This document shows, one piece after another, positions 34,126-42,622 of a stretch of DNA of 64,000 bases. Numbering within the stretch: position 1 is the stretch's first letter; the number at the start of each line of letters is the position of its first letter. Below the pieces are notes generated by a model. That model was given only the letters and a program-made list of their open reading frames with translations. It did not search any database and was not told the DNA's origin. Both the position numbers and the translations under genes were made by a program. Origin of the DNA: Bog-473 sp963804055 (GTDB lineage Bacteria > Actinomycetota > Acidimicrobiia > Acidimicrobiales > RAAP-2); assembly GCA_963804055.1 (NCBI GenBank), contig CAWDOU010000005.1, positions 1 to 64,000 of the forward strand, read 5' to 3'.

Positions 34126-34860
34126 ATGACGAACCCCGTCGCGTACAGCCGGACCGACCTGGTGAGCACCATCACCATGGACGACGGCAAGGTCAATGTG
34201 TTCTCCATCCCGATGCTGCAGGAGCTCCACCGGGCGTTCGACCGCGCCGAGCAGGACGGCACGGTGGTCGTCCTCCAAGGGAGGCCGGGCTGCTTCTCGG
34301 CAGGCTTCGACCTGAAGACGCTGGGCGGACCGCCCCAGGGCGCCCTCGCCCTTCTCCGGTCCGGAGCCTCCCTGGCCGGCCGCGTCCTCGCCTTCCCTGC
34401 ACCGGTCGTTGTCGCCTGCACGGGGCACGCGTTCCCCGCCGGAGCGTTCCTCCTGATGGCGGCGGACGTGCGTCTCGGCGCTGACGGCGCATTCCGTCTG
34501 GGGCTCAACGAGGTCCGTATCGGACTGACGTTGCCGTGGTTCGCCATCGTGCTGGCCCGCCACCGGCTGACCCCGGCGCATTTCGATCACGCCACGGTCA
34601 CGGGTGAGATGTTCGATCCGCAAACGGCGAGGGAGGCGGGGCTGCTCGACGCCGTCGTTCCGGCCGCCGAGTTGAGCGATCGGGCACAGAGTGCCGCCCG
34701 CGACCTCAGTTCGATCGACCGTTCGGCGCATGCCGCCACCAAGCGGCGCGTTCGCAAGATCGTCCTGGGGGAACTGCAACGTGCCGTAGAGGGCGAGCTG
34801 GCCGATCCGGCGTCTGCGGCACAAGAAGGAACTGGACACCCGACACCATCCGACCCATGA
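34126..34860 (+). CDS. Enoyl-CoA hydratase/isomerase family protein
   Basis: 244 residues, crotonase fold. GCFSAGFDLKTL supplies the first oxyanion-hole region and FPAGAFLLMAADVRLG the second; the usual catalytic Glu positions fall near GLNEVRIGLTLP. ATG chosen behind GAGGAG. Followed by a coiled-coil protein and an SCO6745-like protein on the same strand with short gaps, so probably one transcript regulated by the divergent TetR gene. Confidence 0.88.
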   Translation: MTNPVAYSRTDLVSTITMDDGKVNVFSIPMLQELHRAFDRAEQDGTVVVLQGRPGCFSAGFDLKTLGGPPQGALALLRSGASLAGRVLAFPAPVVVACTGHAFPAGAFLLMAADVRLGADGAFRLGLNEVRIGLTLPWFAIVLARHRLTPAHFDHATVTGEMFDPQTAREAGLLDAVVPAAELSDRAQSAARDLSSIDRSAHAATKRRVRKIVLGELQRAVEGELADPASAAQEGTGHPTPSDP

Positions 34861-34867
34861 TCAAGGA

Positions 34868-35401
34868 GTGGAGTCTTCTCCCTCGTTCCTGGAAACGCTC
34901 ATCGGCTTCCCGGGCGCAGTAGTCCGGCTCCCCTCGTCGGCGTTGGCGACGCTCGACGCCATCAACGAGGTCACGGACCGGATGGACCGCCTGATGACCC
35001 TCCTCGACCAGCTCGACCGGGGAGTCAACAAGGCCGGGTCGGGGATCGACTTCGCCGCCCTGGGGATCTCCGGTGCCGTGTCGGGCTTGGAACAGGCTGT
35101 CGGAATGCTCGACGCATCGCTGCCCTCCCTCTCGGAGTCCGCCTCGGCACTGCGCGGCCTGACCGAACGACTGAGCGGTGTGGCGCTGGAGTTGGCCAGC
35201 GAGCTCCCGAAGGCGACCCGGTCGCTCCAGGAGGTCTCACCGGAACTCGCCAGCGTCGTCGGGCTCCTCGACGATCGGTTCACGCACCTCGATACGGTCG
35301 TGACCGATCTGGCCCGACTCATGGAGGCGGTTGTCGGAACGATTCCGGGCATGCGACGCGTCCTGCGCACGTCGTCTTCGGTCCCGTTCGAACCAAGCTG
35401 A
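34868..35401 (+). CDS. Hypothetical coiled-coil protein
   Basis: 177 residues, no recognised domain. The sequence is almost entirely helical with heptad-like Leu spacing (EVTDRMDRLMTLLDQLDRGV, LSESASALRGLTERLSGVAL) and hydrophobic stretches but no clear transmembrane helix. The annotated start is a GTG that lies inside the AAGGAGTGG ribosome-site-like sequence, so the true start is uncertain. The spacing to both neighbours suggests co-transcription with the enoyl-CoA hydratase gene. Confidence 0.6.
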   Translation: MESSPSFLETLIGFPGAVVRLPSSALATLDAINEVTDRMDRLMTLLDQLDRGVNKAGSGIDFAALGISGAVSGLEQAVGMLDASLPSLSESASALRGLTERLSGVALELASELPKATRSLQEVSPELASVVGLLDDRFTHLDTVVTDLARLMEAVVGTIPGMRRVLRTSSSVPFEPS

Positions 35402-35419
35402 GCCGAAGGAAAGCCGATC

Positions 35420-36169
35420 GTGACGAAGGGGCAGGATGCGGCGTTGGCGGTCGTCCAGGCGACCTCGGTCTCCATCCACGACATCGGGACCTCCGCCTAC
35501 CTCAGTCCGGACATCGCCGGTTGGGCCGCGGAGTGGGGGTGGTCCAACCCGTTCGCGTTCTACTTCGCGGGGCGTGGCGGCATGCTCGGAGACGTGAGCG
35601 CCGATGTGGTGGCGTCCGCCTTGGGGTGGTTCAATCCGGATTCTGTGCACGCCATGTACTCGGAGGGCGTCGGCGTGGCGGGTGCGACGGGAGCAGCCGC
35701 CCGCATGGCCGAGGCGCACGGGAGGTGGGGCGAGAAGCACTACGCCGACGTGGAGGGGCTGGACGACATCGTGGCGGTCACAGAGGAGCTTGTCGGCGGG
35801 CTCGAGGGATCCGCTCTCCCCCTTTTCGTCGGCTGGCGAGATGCCCCCCGGTCAGAGGCGCCCGCAGGCCGGGCCGCCCAGCTGATGCAGATCCTTCGCG
35901 AATGGCGGGGTGGGAACCACCTGGTGGCGACCACTGCCGTCGGGCTGTCCCCCTTGGAGGCCATCCTCACCAATGAGGGCCCGGGTCAGGCCAAGTTCTT
36001 CGGATGGCCCGAACCCTTTCCGGAGTTCGAGACCATCAAGGAGCTGCATGACGAGGCAGAGAGGATCACCGATCGCCTCTGCGCAACGGCGATGGCCCAC
36101 GCCCTGAACGGATCGGGGTTCGGCGCCTTCGAAGCCGGGGTCGCGACGCTGCGGAGCGCCACCCCCTAG
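35420..36169 (+). CDS. SCO6745-family protein
   Basis: 249 residues. The pattern FAFYFAGRGGMLGDVSADVV...LGWFNPDSV and ILREWRGGNHLVAT matches the actinobacterial SCO6745 family (helical, function unknown). GTG start with AAGGAAAG about 8 nt upstream. It is the last gene of the run that starts with the enoyl-CoA hydratase and precedes the tRNA-Asp/tRNA-Phe pair. Confidence 0.75.
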   Translation: MTKGQDAALAVVQATSVSIHDIGTSAYLSPDIAGWAAEWGWSNPFAFYFAGRGGMLGDVSADVVASALGWFNPDSVHAMYSEGVGVAGATGAAARMAEAHGRWGEKHYADVEGLDDIVAVTEELVGGLEGSALPLFVGWRDAPRSEAPAGRAAQLMQILREWRGGNHLVATTAVGLSPLEAILTNEGPGQAKFFGWPEPFPEFETIKELHDEAERITDRLCATAMAHALNGSGFGAFEAGVATLRSATP

Positions 36170-36277
36170 GAACCGGGAGCTTCTTCGCCCGAGGAGGCAC
36201 GAACCTGGGAGGGGCTAGAGTAAAGGGCTGCTCAGCGGCCGGCATGGCCCGACCGAGGAGCGCGATGGCCATTCCAT

Positions 36278-36352
36278 GGACCTGTGGTGCAGCTAGGAGT
36301 GCACGCCGCCCTGTCAAGGCGGAGGTCGCGGGTTCAAATCCCGTCAGGTCCG
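36278..36352 (+). tRNA. tRNA-Asp (GUC)
   Basis: 75 nt. Acceptor GGACCTG pairs with CAGGTCC; anticodon arm CCGCC-CTGTCAA-GGCGG gives anticodon GTC; T arm contains GGGTTCAAATCCC. Discriminator G, CCA not encoded. A TAGAGT hexamer about 60 nt upstream could be the promoter for this and the following tRNA. Confidence 0.95.
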
Positions 36353-36398
36353 CTGCCGAACTGCGACATGCCCCCGGGTGGTCAGAGTTCGGTTACCC

Positions 36399-36471
36399 GG
36401 TCGGGTAGCTCAGTTGGTAGAGCGCGCGCCTGAAAAGCGTGAGGTCACCGGATCGACGCCGGTCCCGACCA
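36399..36471 (+). tRNA. tRNA-Phe (GAA), integration target
   Basis: 73 nt. Acceptor GGTCGGG pairs with CCCGACC; anticodon loop CTGAAAA gives GAA. The T-loop reads ATCGACG, so position 54 is A instead of the near-universal T, while the T stem ACCGG/CCGGT is intact. The 3' 43 nt of the gene recur exactly 3.29 kb downstream, marking it as the attachment site of an integrated element that kept the tRNA intact. Confidence 0.93.
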
Positions 36472-36472
36472 C
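36429..36472 (+). repeat. attL-like 44-bp direct repeat (in tRNA-Phe)
   Basis: Spans the anticodon loop to one base past the discriminator of tRNA-Phe. All 44 bases match the copy at 39720-39763. Confidence 0.93.
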
Positions 36473-36614
36473 CGGAAGAGCCTGACCAGGGCTCGCATTC
36501 GAGTCATGGGTCGATTTCCAGGCCGGGACCACGCGATGCAAATGCGTGAGGTCACGGGTCCTCACTGGGCATCGGCCTGGTCGAGGGCTGATTGGCACCT
36601 TCGATCGGCGGTCA

Positions 36615-36631
36615 TGCCCATAGCGTGCCCA
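36615..36631 (+). repeat. 17-bp arm-type-like repeat, left copy
   Basis: TGCCCATAGCGTGCCCA, containing two TGCCCA units 11 bp apart, identical and in the same orientation as the copy at 39571. Its place just inside the islet end suits an integrase arm site, though this is not proved. Confidence 0.6.
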
Positions 36632-36758
36632 CGCAGAATTCACAGGCAGATCAGAGCCATCCGGGCGGCCTGCATGCGAAGTCTCTGCTTCTGTTGATAG
36701 CGACCGAACTGCCAGCAGAGACCAGTCAGGTCTCCGAGACTCGTTACCTACAGAGCGA

Positions 36759-36926
36759 TCAACTTGGCGGCACGCCCAGCGCAGAACGCAATGCGTCTTC
36801 GGCCAACTGCGCCGCAATGGCTTCAGTCCTGGGATCATCGCTGATCCCATGGTGCTGATTCGGTGCGCAATACAACTCGACAGGTACGTCCGCGCCCATC
36901 AGTCTCATCGCATACTGAATCGTCCC
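36759..36926 (-). pseudogene. 3' fragment of an alpha/beta hydrolase
   Basis: About 55 codons ending at a normal stop. TIQYAMRLMGADVPVELYCA followed by PNQHHGI matches the C-terminal end of HSL/acetyl-esterase-type alpha/beta hydrolases, where the His of HHG is the catalytic base. The oxyanion-hole and nucleophile regions are absent upstream, where the sequence is unrelated. It is an orphan 3' end inside the tRNA-Phe islet. Confidence 0.68.
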
Positions 36927-37070
36927 CGCAATCGAAGAGGGGTTCGCCAGACATCGCGGCATTTGCAGATTCCACTCATCGCTCGTCTTTCGGAGTGAGT
37001 GGTCCTCTCCCAATCGGTGGTGTGGTTGGCGCCTTCCGACGTTCGTGGGCAGTATCCGTGTTTGCACTTT

Positions 37071-37562
37071 TCATCCTGGCGGCGTCAAGTCGGCTTTGTC
37101 GCCCTCGACGGGCTGGCAGACCAGAATCGGGATCACTCGGTTGGTTCTGGACCGATACTCGGCATAAGGGGGGTAGGCGGCATCACAGATTGGCCACAGG
37201 GATTCTCGCTCAGCCTCGTTAGCGAGTCGTGCACGCAGTCGCATGGCTCGTCCCCTATGACGCACTTCGATGTCGGGGTGCGTGATGACGTTTCGATACC
37301 AAGCGGGGTTCTTCGGGGCTCCGCCGAGAGATGCTACGAGCAAAACTCCATCTCGGTATGGGACGTACATCACCGGCTTTGTGAGGATGCGTCCGGTGAC
37401 CGCGCCGGTCATCGTGACGAAGCACACCTCGTGACCCTGCCTCTTGTTCCCAAGGCGCCCACCGCTGAGTCGATTTACAAGAACCTGTGTCGCTGCGAGA
37501 AACTTGAGCACTCGTGCGGGCAGCACATCTGCTCCGTGGGATTGGTTCGATTCCTCGATCAT
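37071..37562 (-). CDS. Deazaflavin (F420)-dependent nitroreductase-family protein
   Basis: 163 residues. The split-barrel pattern LLVASLGGAPKNPAWYRNVI, followed by THPDIEV and PYAEYRSRTNRVIPILV, is characteristic of the Ddn/F420-dependent nitroreductase family. These use F420H2 or bind related deazaflavins to reduce quinones or nitro compounds, often at the membrane. The frame is intact, with an ATG start. It is the only complete metabolic enzyme besides the SDR within the islet. Confidence 0.88.
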   Translation of the reverse strand: MIEESNQSHGADVLPARVLKFLAATQVLVNRLSGGRLGNKRQGHEVCFVTMTGAVTGRILTKPVMYVPYRDGVLLVASLGGAPKNPAWYRNVITHPDIEVRHRGRAMRLRARLANEAERESLWPICDAAYPPYAEYRSRTNRVIPILVCQPVEGDKADLTPPG

Positions 37563-37821
37563 GAGACCAGTGTCACACCTCTTGGCCTGTTCGACCCCAC
37601 CACGCAGCGCCGACGTTGCCTCGTGGCGGCGGTAGGTGACACCTCAGCGGGAGCGAAGGCCGCGCGTTTGGGGCACCCTTCATGCACCCGCGCCGTTGAG
37701 CAGTTCCTCTGCAGAAGCGTCTGTAGGGGCGGTCCAACCGCTCTCGGCCAGCAAGCACCAAGCCACGGAGGGCTAAATAATCGCGTTCGTGAACCGGCCG
37801 ATCAGGGCGGTCCAGAAATGA

Positions 37822-37989
37822 TCAGATGGCGCCCCCTGCGGACGTTCGCACGATTGCCTCGACAGCCGCCATGTCGACACCGGCCTCGTGCAGCCCAAAG
37901 AGCAGACCGGCCTGCCGGCCGACACCGACATCGCCGGCGCCTCCAAGGACGAGTGCTCGTGTTGGTGAGCCCTTTCGCGGAGAAGTCAT
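37822..37989 (-). pseudogene. 5' fragment of a patatin-like phospholipase
   Basis: 55 codons from an ATG with AAAGGAAC upstream. TRALVLGGAGDVGV and GLLFGLHEAGVDMAAVEAI are the patatin glycine-rich loop and first helices, and RTSAGGAI is the nucleophile elbow (normally GTSAG). The frame stops right there, and no Asp-bearing half is found downstream. It directly follows the SDR gene in the same orientation, so it is a truncated second gene of that operon. Confidence 0.72.
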
Positions 37990-38007
37990 TGCTGTTCCTT
38001 TCAAGAC

Positions 38008-38706
38008 TCACCACGCAACGGTGTTGCCTTGGTAGTCGAGGTACTGGAGACCGGTGTGGCCGCGTTGGGCGTCGACGGTCCTCACCAGGCTGGGGATGCT
38101 CTCATCGATGGTGAGGCGAGCATTGGGACCGCCGAGATCGGTCTTGACCCAGCCTGGAGCCATGAGGAGCAGCGCCCGCGGGTCGTCGTGGTGGCGGGCG
38201 GCGTAGCTGCGCATCAGTTGATTCAGGGCCGATTTGCTGGCCCGGTAGACCTCGAAGCCGCCGCCGTGGTTGTTGGAGACGCTTCCTTGACCGGAGGACA
38301 TGATGGCGATCGTGCCGTCGGTGGGGACGACGTCGCCGAGGGTTTCGATGACCCGCATCGGACTCAGCGCGTTGGTGACCATCAGGCGGACGAACTCATC
38401 AGTGGCCACGTCAGCGACCGTCTCCGCCACGCCGACCCCGGCGTTCACGAAGAGCAGATCAAAGGTGCGCGACCCGAGCCGCTGCCTCAGCGCCTGGACC
38501 TGATCGGGGACTGTGATGTCAACATGCTCGATCTCGAGCAGTCCACCAACAGTGTCTTGGAGGTCGTGGAGCGCGGTCCGCGCCTCACCCCGCACGGTTG
38601 CCACAACCCGGGCCCCACCGTTGACATACTCCTCCGCGATTGCGTATCCGAGACCACGGGATGCGCCGATCAACAGCACCGTTGCGTTCTTTAAGGTCGG
38701 GGTCAC
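38008..38706 (-). CDS. Short-chain dehydrogenase/reductase
   Basis: 232 residues with LLIGASRGLGYAIAEEY (cofactor loop), FVNAGVGVAE (NAG), IMSSGQGSV (catalytic Ser) and YRASKSALNQL (YxxxK). The length is slightly short of classical SDRs but complete. It lies inside the islet, divergent from a TetR gene across a 165-bp spacer with an inverted repeat, which suggests control by that regulator. Confidence 0.9.
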   Translation of the reverse strand: MTPTLKNATVLLIGASRGLGYAIAEEYVNGGARVVATVRGEARTALHDLQDTVGGLLEIEHVDITVPDQVQALRQRLGSRTFDLLFVNAGVGVAETVADVATDEFVRLMVTNALSPMRVIETLGDVVPTDGTIAIMSSGQGSVSNNHGGGFEVYRASKSALNQLMRSYAARHHDDPRALLLMAPGWVKTDLGGPNARLTIDESIPSLVRTVDAQRGHTGLQYLDYQGNTVAW

Positions 38707-38812
38707 CCCTGCGCGCCTCTGTCAGACACGGCCGCCTTCGGCTTGCAATCGGTTGGGTGGTCTTCCATGGGCATGAGATCACATTCCCGTTGTGTGGCGA
38801 TTCACTCATCAG

Positions 38813-38856
38813 GTGTTGAGTCAAAGTGTACTGCAGGCGAACGCTTCGCTCAACAC
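38813..38856. promoter_or_regulatory. Inverted repeat between SDR and TetR genes
   Basis: GTGTTGAG and CTCAACAC, perfect 8-bp arms 28 nt apart, in the divergent spacer. The spacing suggests paired half-sites for the TetR protein. TAGAGT at 38860-38865 lies 6 nt before the TetR ATG and could be its -10 in a leaderless arrangement. Confidence 0.5.
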
Positions 38857-38871
38857 ACGTAGAGTGACGCC

Positions 38872-39435
38872 ATGGAAGAAGGCACCGCGGTCTCTCAGAC
38901 CAGCCGGGCGGCCCGTCGCGCAGCAACTCAGACTCGGATCCTCAACGCGGCGCGACAGGAGTTCGGCGACCGAGGGTTCGAGGCGACAACCGTGCGGGGC
39001 GTTGCCTCCCGAGCCGGGGTCGACCCCTCCCTGGTCCTGCAGCATTACGGATCCAAGTCGGCGCTGTTCACCGCAGCAATCCAGCTTCCGCCCGGCGAGC
39101 CGGAAGAGGCCGAAGGCCACTTGGCTGACGTCCTCAAAGTGCGCGCCGCTGCACTACCTCCAGAGATGCGTGCCCTGGTCCGCTCCATGTTGACCGCGCC
39201 GGAGGCCTCCGAAGCCGTCCGGCTCCATCTCGACGAGCGAATCGGCAATCTGGCTGCAAGTATCGGTGGCCCAGACGCCGAGCTACGAGCCGCCATCGCC
39301 GTGAGCAGCATCCTCGGCCTCACAGTGGCTCGCCACTTCCTTCAACTGCGCGCTGTGTCGAGCACTTCCGACGACGACCTCGTCCGCGTGGCGAGCCAAG
39401 TCCTCACGGCAGGTTTGGGAGCGGAACGTTCGTAG
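38872..39435 (+). CDS. TetR-family regulator of the islet
   Basis: 187 residues. HTH pattern TRILNAARQEFGDRGFEATT, VRGVASRAGVDPSLVLQHYG and SKSALF. No Shine-Dalgarno precedes the ATG, but a TAGAGT hexamer lies 6 nt upstream, so the mRNA may be leaderless. It is the likely repressor of the divergent SDR and of itself. Confidence 0.9.
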   Translation: MEEGTAVSQTSRAARRAATQTRILNAARQEFGDRGFEATTVRGVASRAGVDPSLVLQHYGSKSALFTAAIQLPPGEPEEAEGHLADVLKVRAAALPPEMRALVRSMLTAPEASEAVRLHLDERIGNLAASIGGPDAELRAAIAVSSILGLTVARHFLQLRAVSSTSDDDLVRVASQVLTAGLGAERS

Positions 39436-39570
39436 CTCCGAGATTCTGCATTGGGGCAGTCATTGGCGCAACAAACTGGCGTCGATCACGCGGGGTGAAT
39501 CCACAACCCGAAACCGCCCACCGGGTGAGCATCGAGCAGCGATCAAGTATTCGTAATCACTCAAGCTTCG

Positions 39571-39587
39571 TGCCCATAGCGTGCCCA
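39571..39587 (+). repeat. 17-bp arm-type-like repeat, right copy
   Basis: Identical to 36615-36631, again with two TGCCCA units 11 bp apart, about 130 bp inside the right 44-bp repeat. Confidence 0.6.
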
Positions 39588-39719
39588 TACGAACGAGAAG
39601 CAGGGCGAAACAGACGCGCTGCAACGACAATCGGTCGACGTCCGATTCCCGCCCGATGAACAGGACTTTTTTGTTGTCGTCCTGGTCCGGTCATCTACAT
39701 ACCAAAAGGCAAGAACCGA

Positions 39720-39763
39720 CCTGAAAAGCGTGAGGTCACCGGATCGACGCCGGTCCCGACCAC
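39720..39763 (+). repeat. attR-like 44-bp direct repeat
   Basis: An exact copy of the tRNA-Phe 3' half, without the 5' half. It could restore the tRNA end after excision. Confidence 0.93.
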
Positions 39764-39901
39764 TGGCGAGGTCCCCCCCCCGAGGGATTCTCTGGCCCGA
39801 TGACGCTCGCGTCGTCCGGCGCGATTGTGTGCCGTCGTCTACCGTGGCGGACCCAACCGCCCGGTCACGTACGTCAGCCCGGGAGTCGAGGGGACGCCCA
39901 G

Positions 39902-42538
39902 ATGCCACGAGCGCACGCCCGTCACCATGTCCGTGCCGGCCTGCTGGTGCTCGTCGCCACGCTGAGCTCCGTCGCCACGGGCGTGCAGGCCGCCGCCGCG
40001 CCGGCGGCCATCGCCTCGCAAGCTCCGCGGTGGCCCGCCCATGCCGACTGGCAGCGTTTCGTCATGGCGCCGTCGGCATCCACCGTCCATCCCGTGCGCA
40101 TCGTCAGCACGGCCGGCTCGGTCAGTGGGGCCGCGACGCTGGTCGGAGCGGGCGTCGGGCGGGTCACGTTGACGATGACACCAGGGGGACGGTCTCCCGT
40201 GATCGTCGTCGACTACGGTCAGGACGTCAGTGGCATGCCGTACTTCGTCGTGCAGTCGGAATCCGGAACGCCCTTGCTGCATTCCGCCTACAGCGAGGGT
40301 CTGCAGTACCTCGGACCCCAGGGCGACCAGACGCCCCCGAACAGCCCGACCGGCGATCCCAACAGGTTCGACGACCTGATCGTCGGCAGTTCCGGGACGC
40401 TCACGACGGGGACCATCCAGGGTGGCGAGCGCTACGAGCGGATCAGTCTGACGTCTCCGGGCCGTGTGACCCTGACGTCGATCGGCATCCGGTTCACCGC
40501 GGTCCGGGCCACGTCGAAGGACTACCACGGCTGGTTCGACTCGAGCTCACCTGAGCTCGATCGCATCTGGTACGACGGCGCGTACACCACCCAGCTCGAC
40601 GAGCTGCCGCCCGATGCGGCGCCCTCCGCCTGGACGATTGACGCGGGGGCGCTCCACGCCGTGATGGGGACCGTCGGCATCCTGCGGCAAGGCGTCGGCT
40701 GGACCGACTACACCATGACGTTCGACGCCCGAGTCGTGGACAACCAAGCGGGCTGGTTGGTGCGGGCCTCGTCGACGTCGTCGGGCTATCTGCTCGTCCT
40801 GCACCACGCGGCCTCGGGGACGGGCACGTCGAACTCCCTCATTGAGATCGCGCTCGGCCCCACCGAGTTCGCCACCATCGGCCAGGTGATCCTCCCCAAG
40901 TCGTTCGATGCCGCGGCCTGGCACCACGTCACGACCCAGGTCTCGGGGAGCACCATCACGACCTCCCTCGACGGCCGCAAGGTTGCCTCCTTCGACACCA
41001 GTGCGCTCCCGGCCGGGACCTCCGTCTACGGGTCGGGTTCGGTCGGGTTCGCCGAATTGGGGTCCTCTGCCGTTTTCCGGGACCTCCACGTCACCAGCCC
41101 GATGGGAGCGACCCTCTATGCCGACGGCCTGTCGGATCGCTCGGCCCTGAGCGACTTCAGCGGCTCCGACATCGTCACCTCCGATCCCCTGCCCGTGATC
41201 ATGGACGGGGCCAAGCGCGATCGGGTGGTCTGGAGTGGTGACCTCGGCGTGGAGGCTCCGAACGTGTTCTACACGACCGGCGCCGACGACTACGTGCGAG
41301 GCTCGCTCCAACTCCTCGGCAGTTACCAGGTAGCCGACGGCGAGACGGGTACGAACGTCAATCCGACGGCTCCGTTGGCCGCGTTCCCCCAGAGCGGGTC
41401 GACCTACTCGACCTCGTACTCCATGGACGAGGTCGACAACATCGCCACCTACTACCTCTACACCGGTGACCTCGCCTTCGTCCGGGCCGAGTGGCCGGTG
41501 ATCACTCGGGAGCTGGCCTACAACGCGTCGCTGGTCGACGGGCGCGGACTGCTCGTCACGAACTCGGACGATGGACAGGACTGGGACTACTACAACGGGA
41601 GCCATGCCGGGGCGGTCACCTACTACAACGACATCTACTTTGAGAGCCTGAACGACGCTGCCCTGATGGCCGATGCGCTCGGGCAACCCGATCGGGCCAC
41701 CTCCTACCGACGGGAGGCGGCAAGCGTCCGGGCGGCGATCAACCGATACCTCTTCGATCCCTCCACCGGGCTCTACGAATTGTCCGACCAGCAATCGGAC
41801 GCCGTGGCCCAGGACGGCAACTCCCTCGCCGTCCTGTTCGGCGTGGCCCCCACGGGGCAGGACGGGTCCATTCTCGCCGCGCTGGCCAAGACGCTGCCGT
41901 CTACGCCGTACGGCTCGCTGGCGTTTACACCCAATGCAGGGCTGCAAAACGGCGTCAGCCCGTTCATCACGAACGACGAGGTGCGCGCACTGTTCGCCAG
42001 CGGTGACACCGCCGTCGCGCTCTCCCTTCTCCGGAATCTCTGGGGATATATGGACTCTCCGGGGCAGGACTACACCGGGGCCGACTGGGAGCTGGTCGGG
42101 CCAAACGGCGCTCCCGGTTTTGGCGACGAGACGAGCCTGGCGCACGGCTGGTCCTCGGGGGCCACGGCCGATCTCTCCTCGTACGTCCTCGGAGTCCGAC
42201 CGACCACGGCGGGATTCGACATCTGGTCGGTCGACCCCCACCCGGGCTCCCTCTCGTGGGCCGAGGGCAACGTCCCGACGCCCCACGGCACGATTGAGGT
42301 TCGCTGGGCCCAGCAGCCCTCGTCGGGTCGCTTCGCTCTGGAGGTGACCGCGCCGAGTTCGACCACCGGCACCCTGACGGTGCCGGTACCGCGGACCGGT
42401 GCGGTCGTGACGGTCGTGACGACCAACGCCCCTTCGGGTCATCGTTCCAAGAGGGCCATCACGGTGCCTGCGGGCTCCACATCTGTGCCCGTCTCTGTTG
42501 TGGGCGGGGCGACCTACGACGTGTCCGTGGCGCCGTAG
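39902..42538 (+). CDS. Secreted GH78-like alpha-L-rhamnosidase
   Basis: 878 residues. A signal peptide (about 1-30, ending VQAAAAPA) is followed by a beta-rich region, an inserted concanavalin/LamG-like segment (about 215-400) and an (alpha/alpha)6 barrel. The line DGAKRDRVVWSGDL is the GH78 catalytic-region hallmark, followed by DEVDNIATYYLYTGD and a GDET...LAHGWSSGA stretch near the end of the barrel. ATG chosen behind GAGGGGAC. It probably cleaves rhamnosyl or related residues outside the cell. It is the first gene right of the tRNA-Phe islet and opens a carbohydrate locus. Confidence 0.85.
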   Translation: MPRAHARHHVRAGLLVLVATLSSVATGVQAAAAPAAIASQAPRWPAHADWQRFVMAPSASTVHPVRIVSTAGSVSGAATLVGAGVGRVTLTMTPGGRSPVIVVDYGQDVSGMPYFVVQSESGTPLLHSAYSEGLQYLGPQGDQTPPNSPTGDPNRFDDLIVGSSGTLTTGTIQGGERYERISLTSPGRVTLTSIGIRFTAVRATSKDYHGWFDSSSPELDRIWYDGAYTTQLDELPPDAAPSAWTIDAGALHAVMGTVGILRQGVGWTDYTMTFDARVVDNQAGWLVRASSTSSGYLLVLHHAASGTGTSNSLIEIALGPTEFATIGQVILPKSFDAAAWHHVTTQVSGSTITTSLDGRKVASFDTSALPAGTSVYGSGSVGFAELGSSAVFRDLHVTSPMGATLYADGLSDRSALSDFSGSDIVTSDPLPVIMDGAKRDRVVWSGDLGVEAPNVFYTTGADDYVRGSLQLLGSYQVADGETGTNVNPTAPLAAFPQSGSTYSTSYSMDEVDNIATYYLYTGDLAFVRAEWPVITRELAYNASLVDGRGLLVTNSDDGQDWDYYNGSHAGAVTYYNDIYFESLNDAALMADALGQPDRATSYRREAASVRAAINRYLFDPSTGLYELSDQQSDAVAQDGNSLAVLFGVAPTGQDGSILAALAKTLPSTPYGSLAFTPNAGLQNGVSPFITNDEVRALFASGDTAVALSLLRNLWGYMDSPGQDYTGADWELVGPNGAPGFGDETSLAHGWSSGATADLSSYVLGVRPTTAGFDIWSVDPHPGSLSWAEGNVPTPHGTIEVRWAQQPSSGRFALEVTAPSSTTGTLTVPVPRTGAVVTVVTTNAPSGHRSKRAITVPAGSTSVPVSVVGGATYDVSVAP

Positions 42539-42622
42539 TCGCTGCGGGTGTTTGTCTTTTGATCACGCGTTCTGCCCACACCGTGCTCATGCGGACGTCG
42601 GGCTGCAGTCCACTAACGGTTG

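Larger units (their letters stand above)
36429..39763. mobile_element. Integrated islet at tRNA-Phe, no integrase
   Basis: Bounded by identical 44-bp repeats (tRNA-Phe 3' half at left, lone copy at right), so one period is 3291 bp. Inside lie an F420/deazaflavin-type reductase, an SDR, a TetR regulator, and fragments of an alpha/beta hydrolase and a patatin-like protein. Base composition is visibly less GC-rich than the flanks. A 17-bp motif containing two TGCCCA copies occurs once near each end (36615 and 39571) in the same orientation, like arm-type integrase sites. No recombinase gene is visible, so the element is a remnant or depends on another integrase. Confidence 0.82.
39436..39901. 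other. Right end of the islet and spacer before the GH78-like gene
   Basis: 466 bp without a credible gene. It contains the right 17-bp TGCCCA repeat (39571), a T-rich stretch (39666-39674), the lone 44-bp tRNA-Phe repeat and a run of eight C (39773-39780). The promoter of the rhamnosidase-like gene should lie in the last 130 bp, where no clear -35/-10 pair stands out. Confidence 0.6.

Noticed and set aside
36410..36850. 146-codon minus-strand frame covering tRNA-Phe
   Set aside because: It reads antisense through the tRNA; sequences of this kind are common false genes at tRNA loci.
36473..39719. An integrase gene inside the tRNA-Phe islet
   Set aside because: All six frames were checked for tyrosine- or serine-recombinase signatures; none was found, only short unrelated frames.
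40547..42442. 631-codon minus-strand frame opposite the GH78-like gene
   Set aside because: No domains, Arg/Gly-rich; the sense strand has a signal peptide and catalytic motifs.
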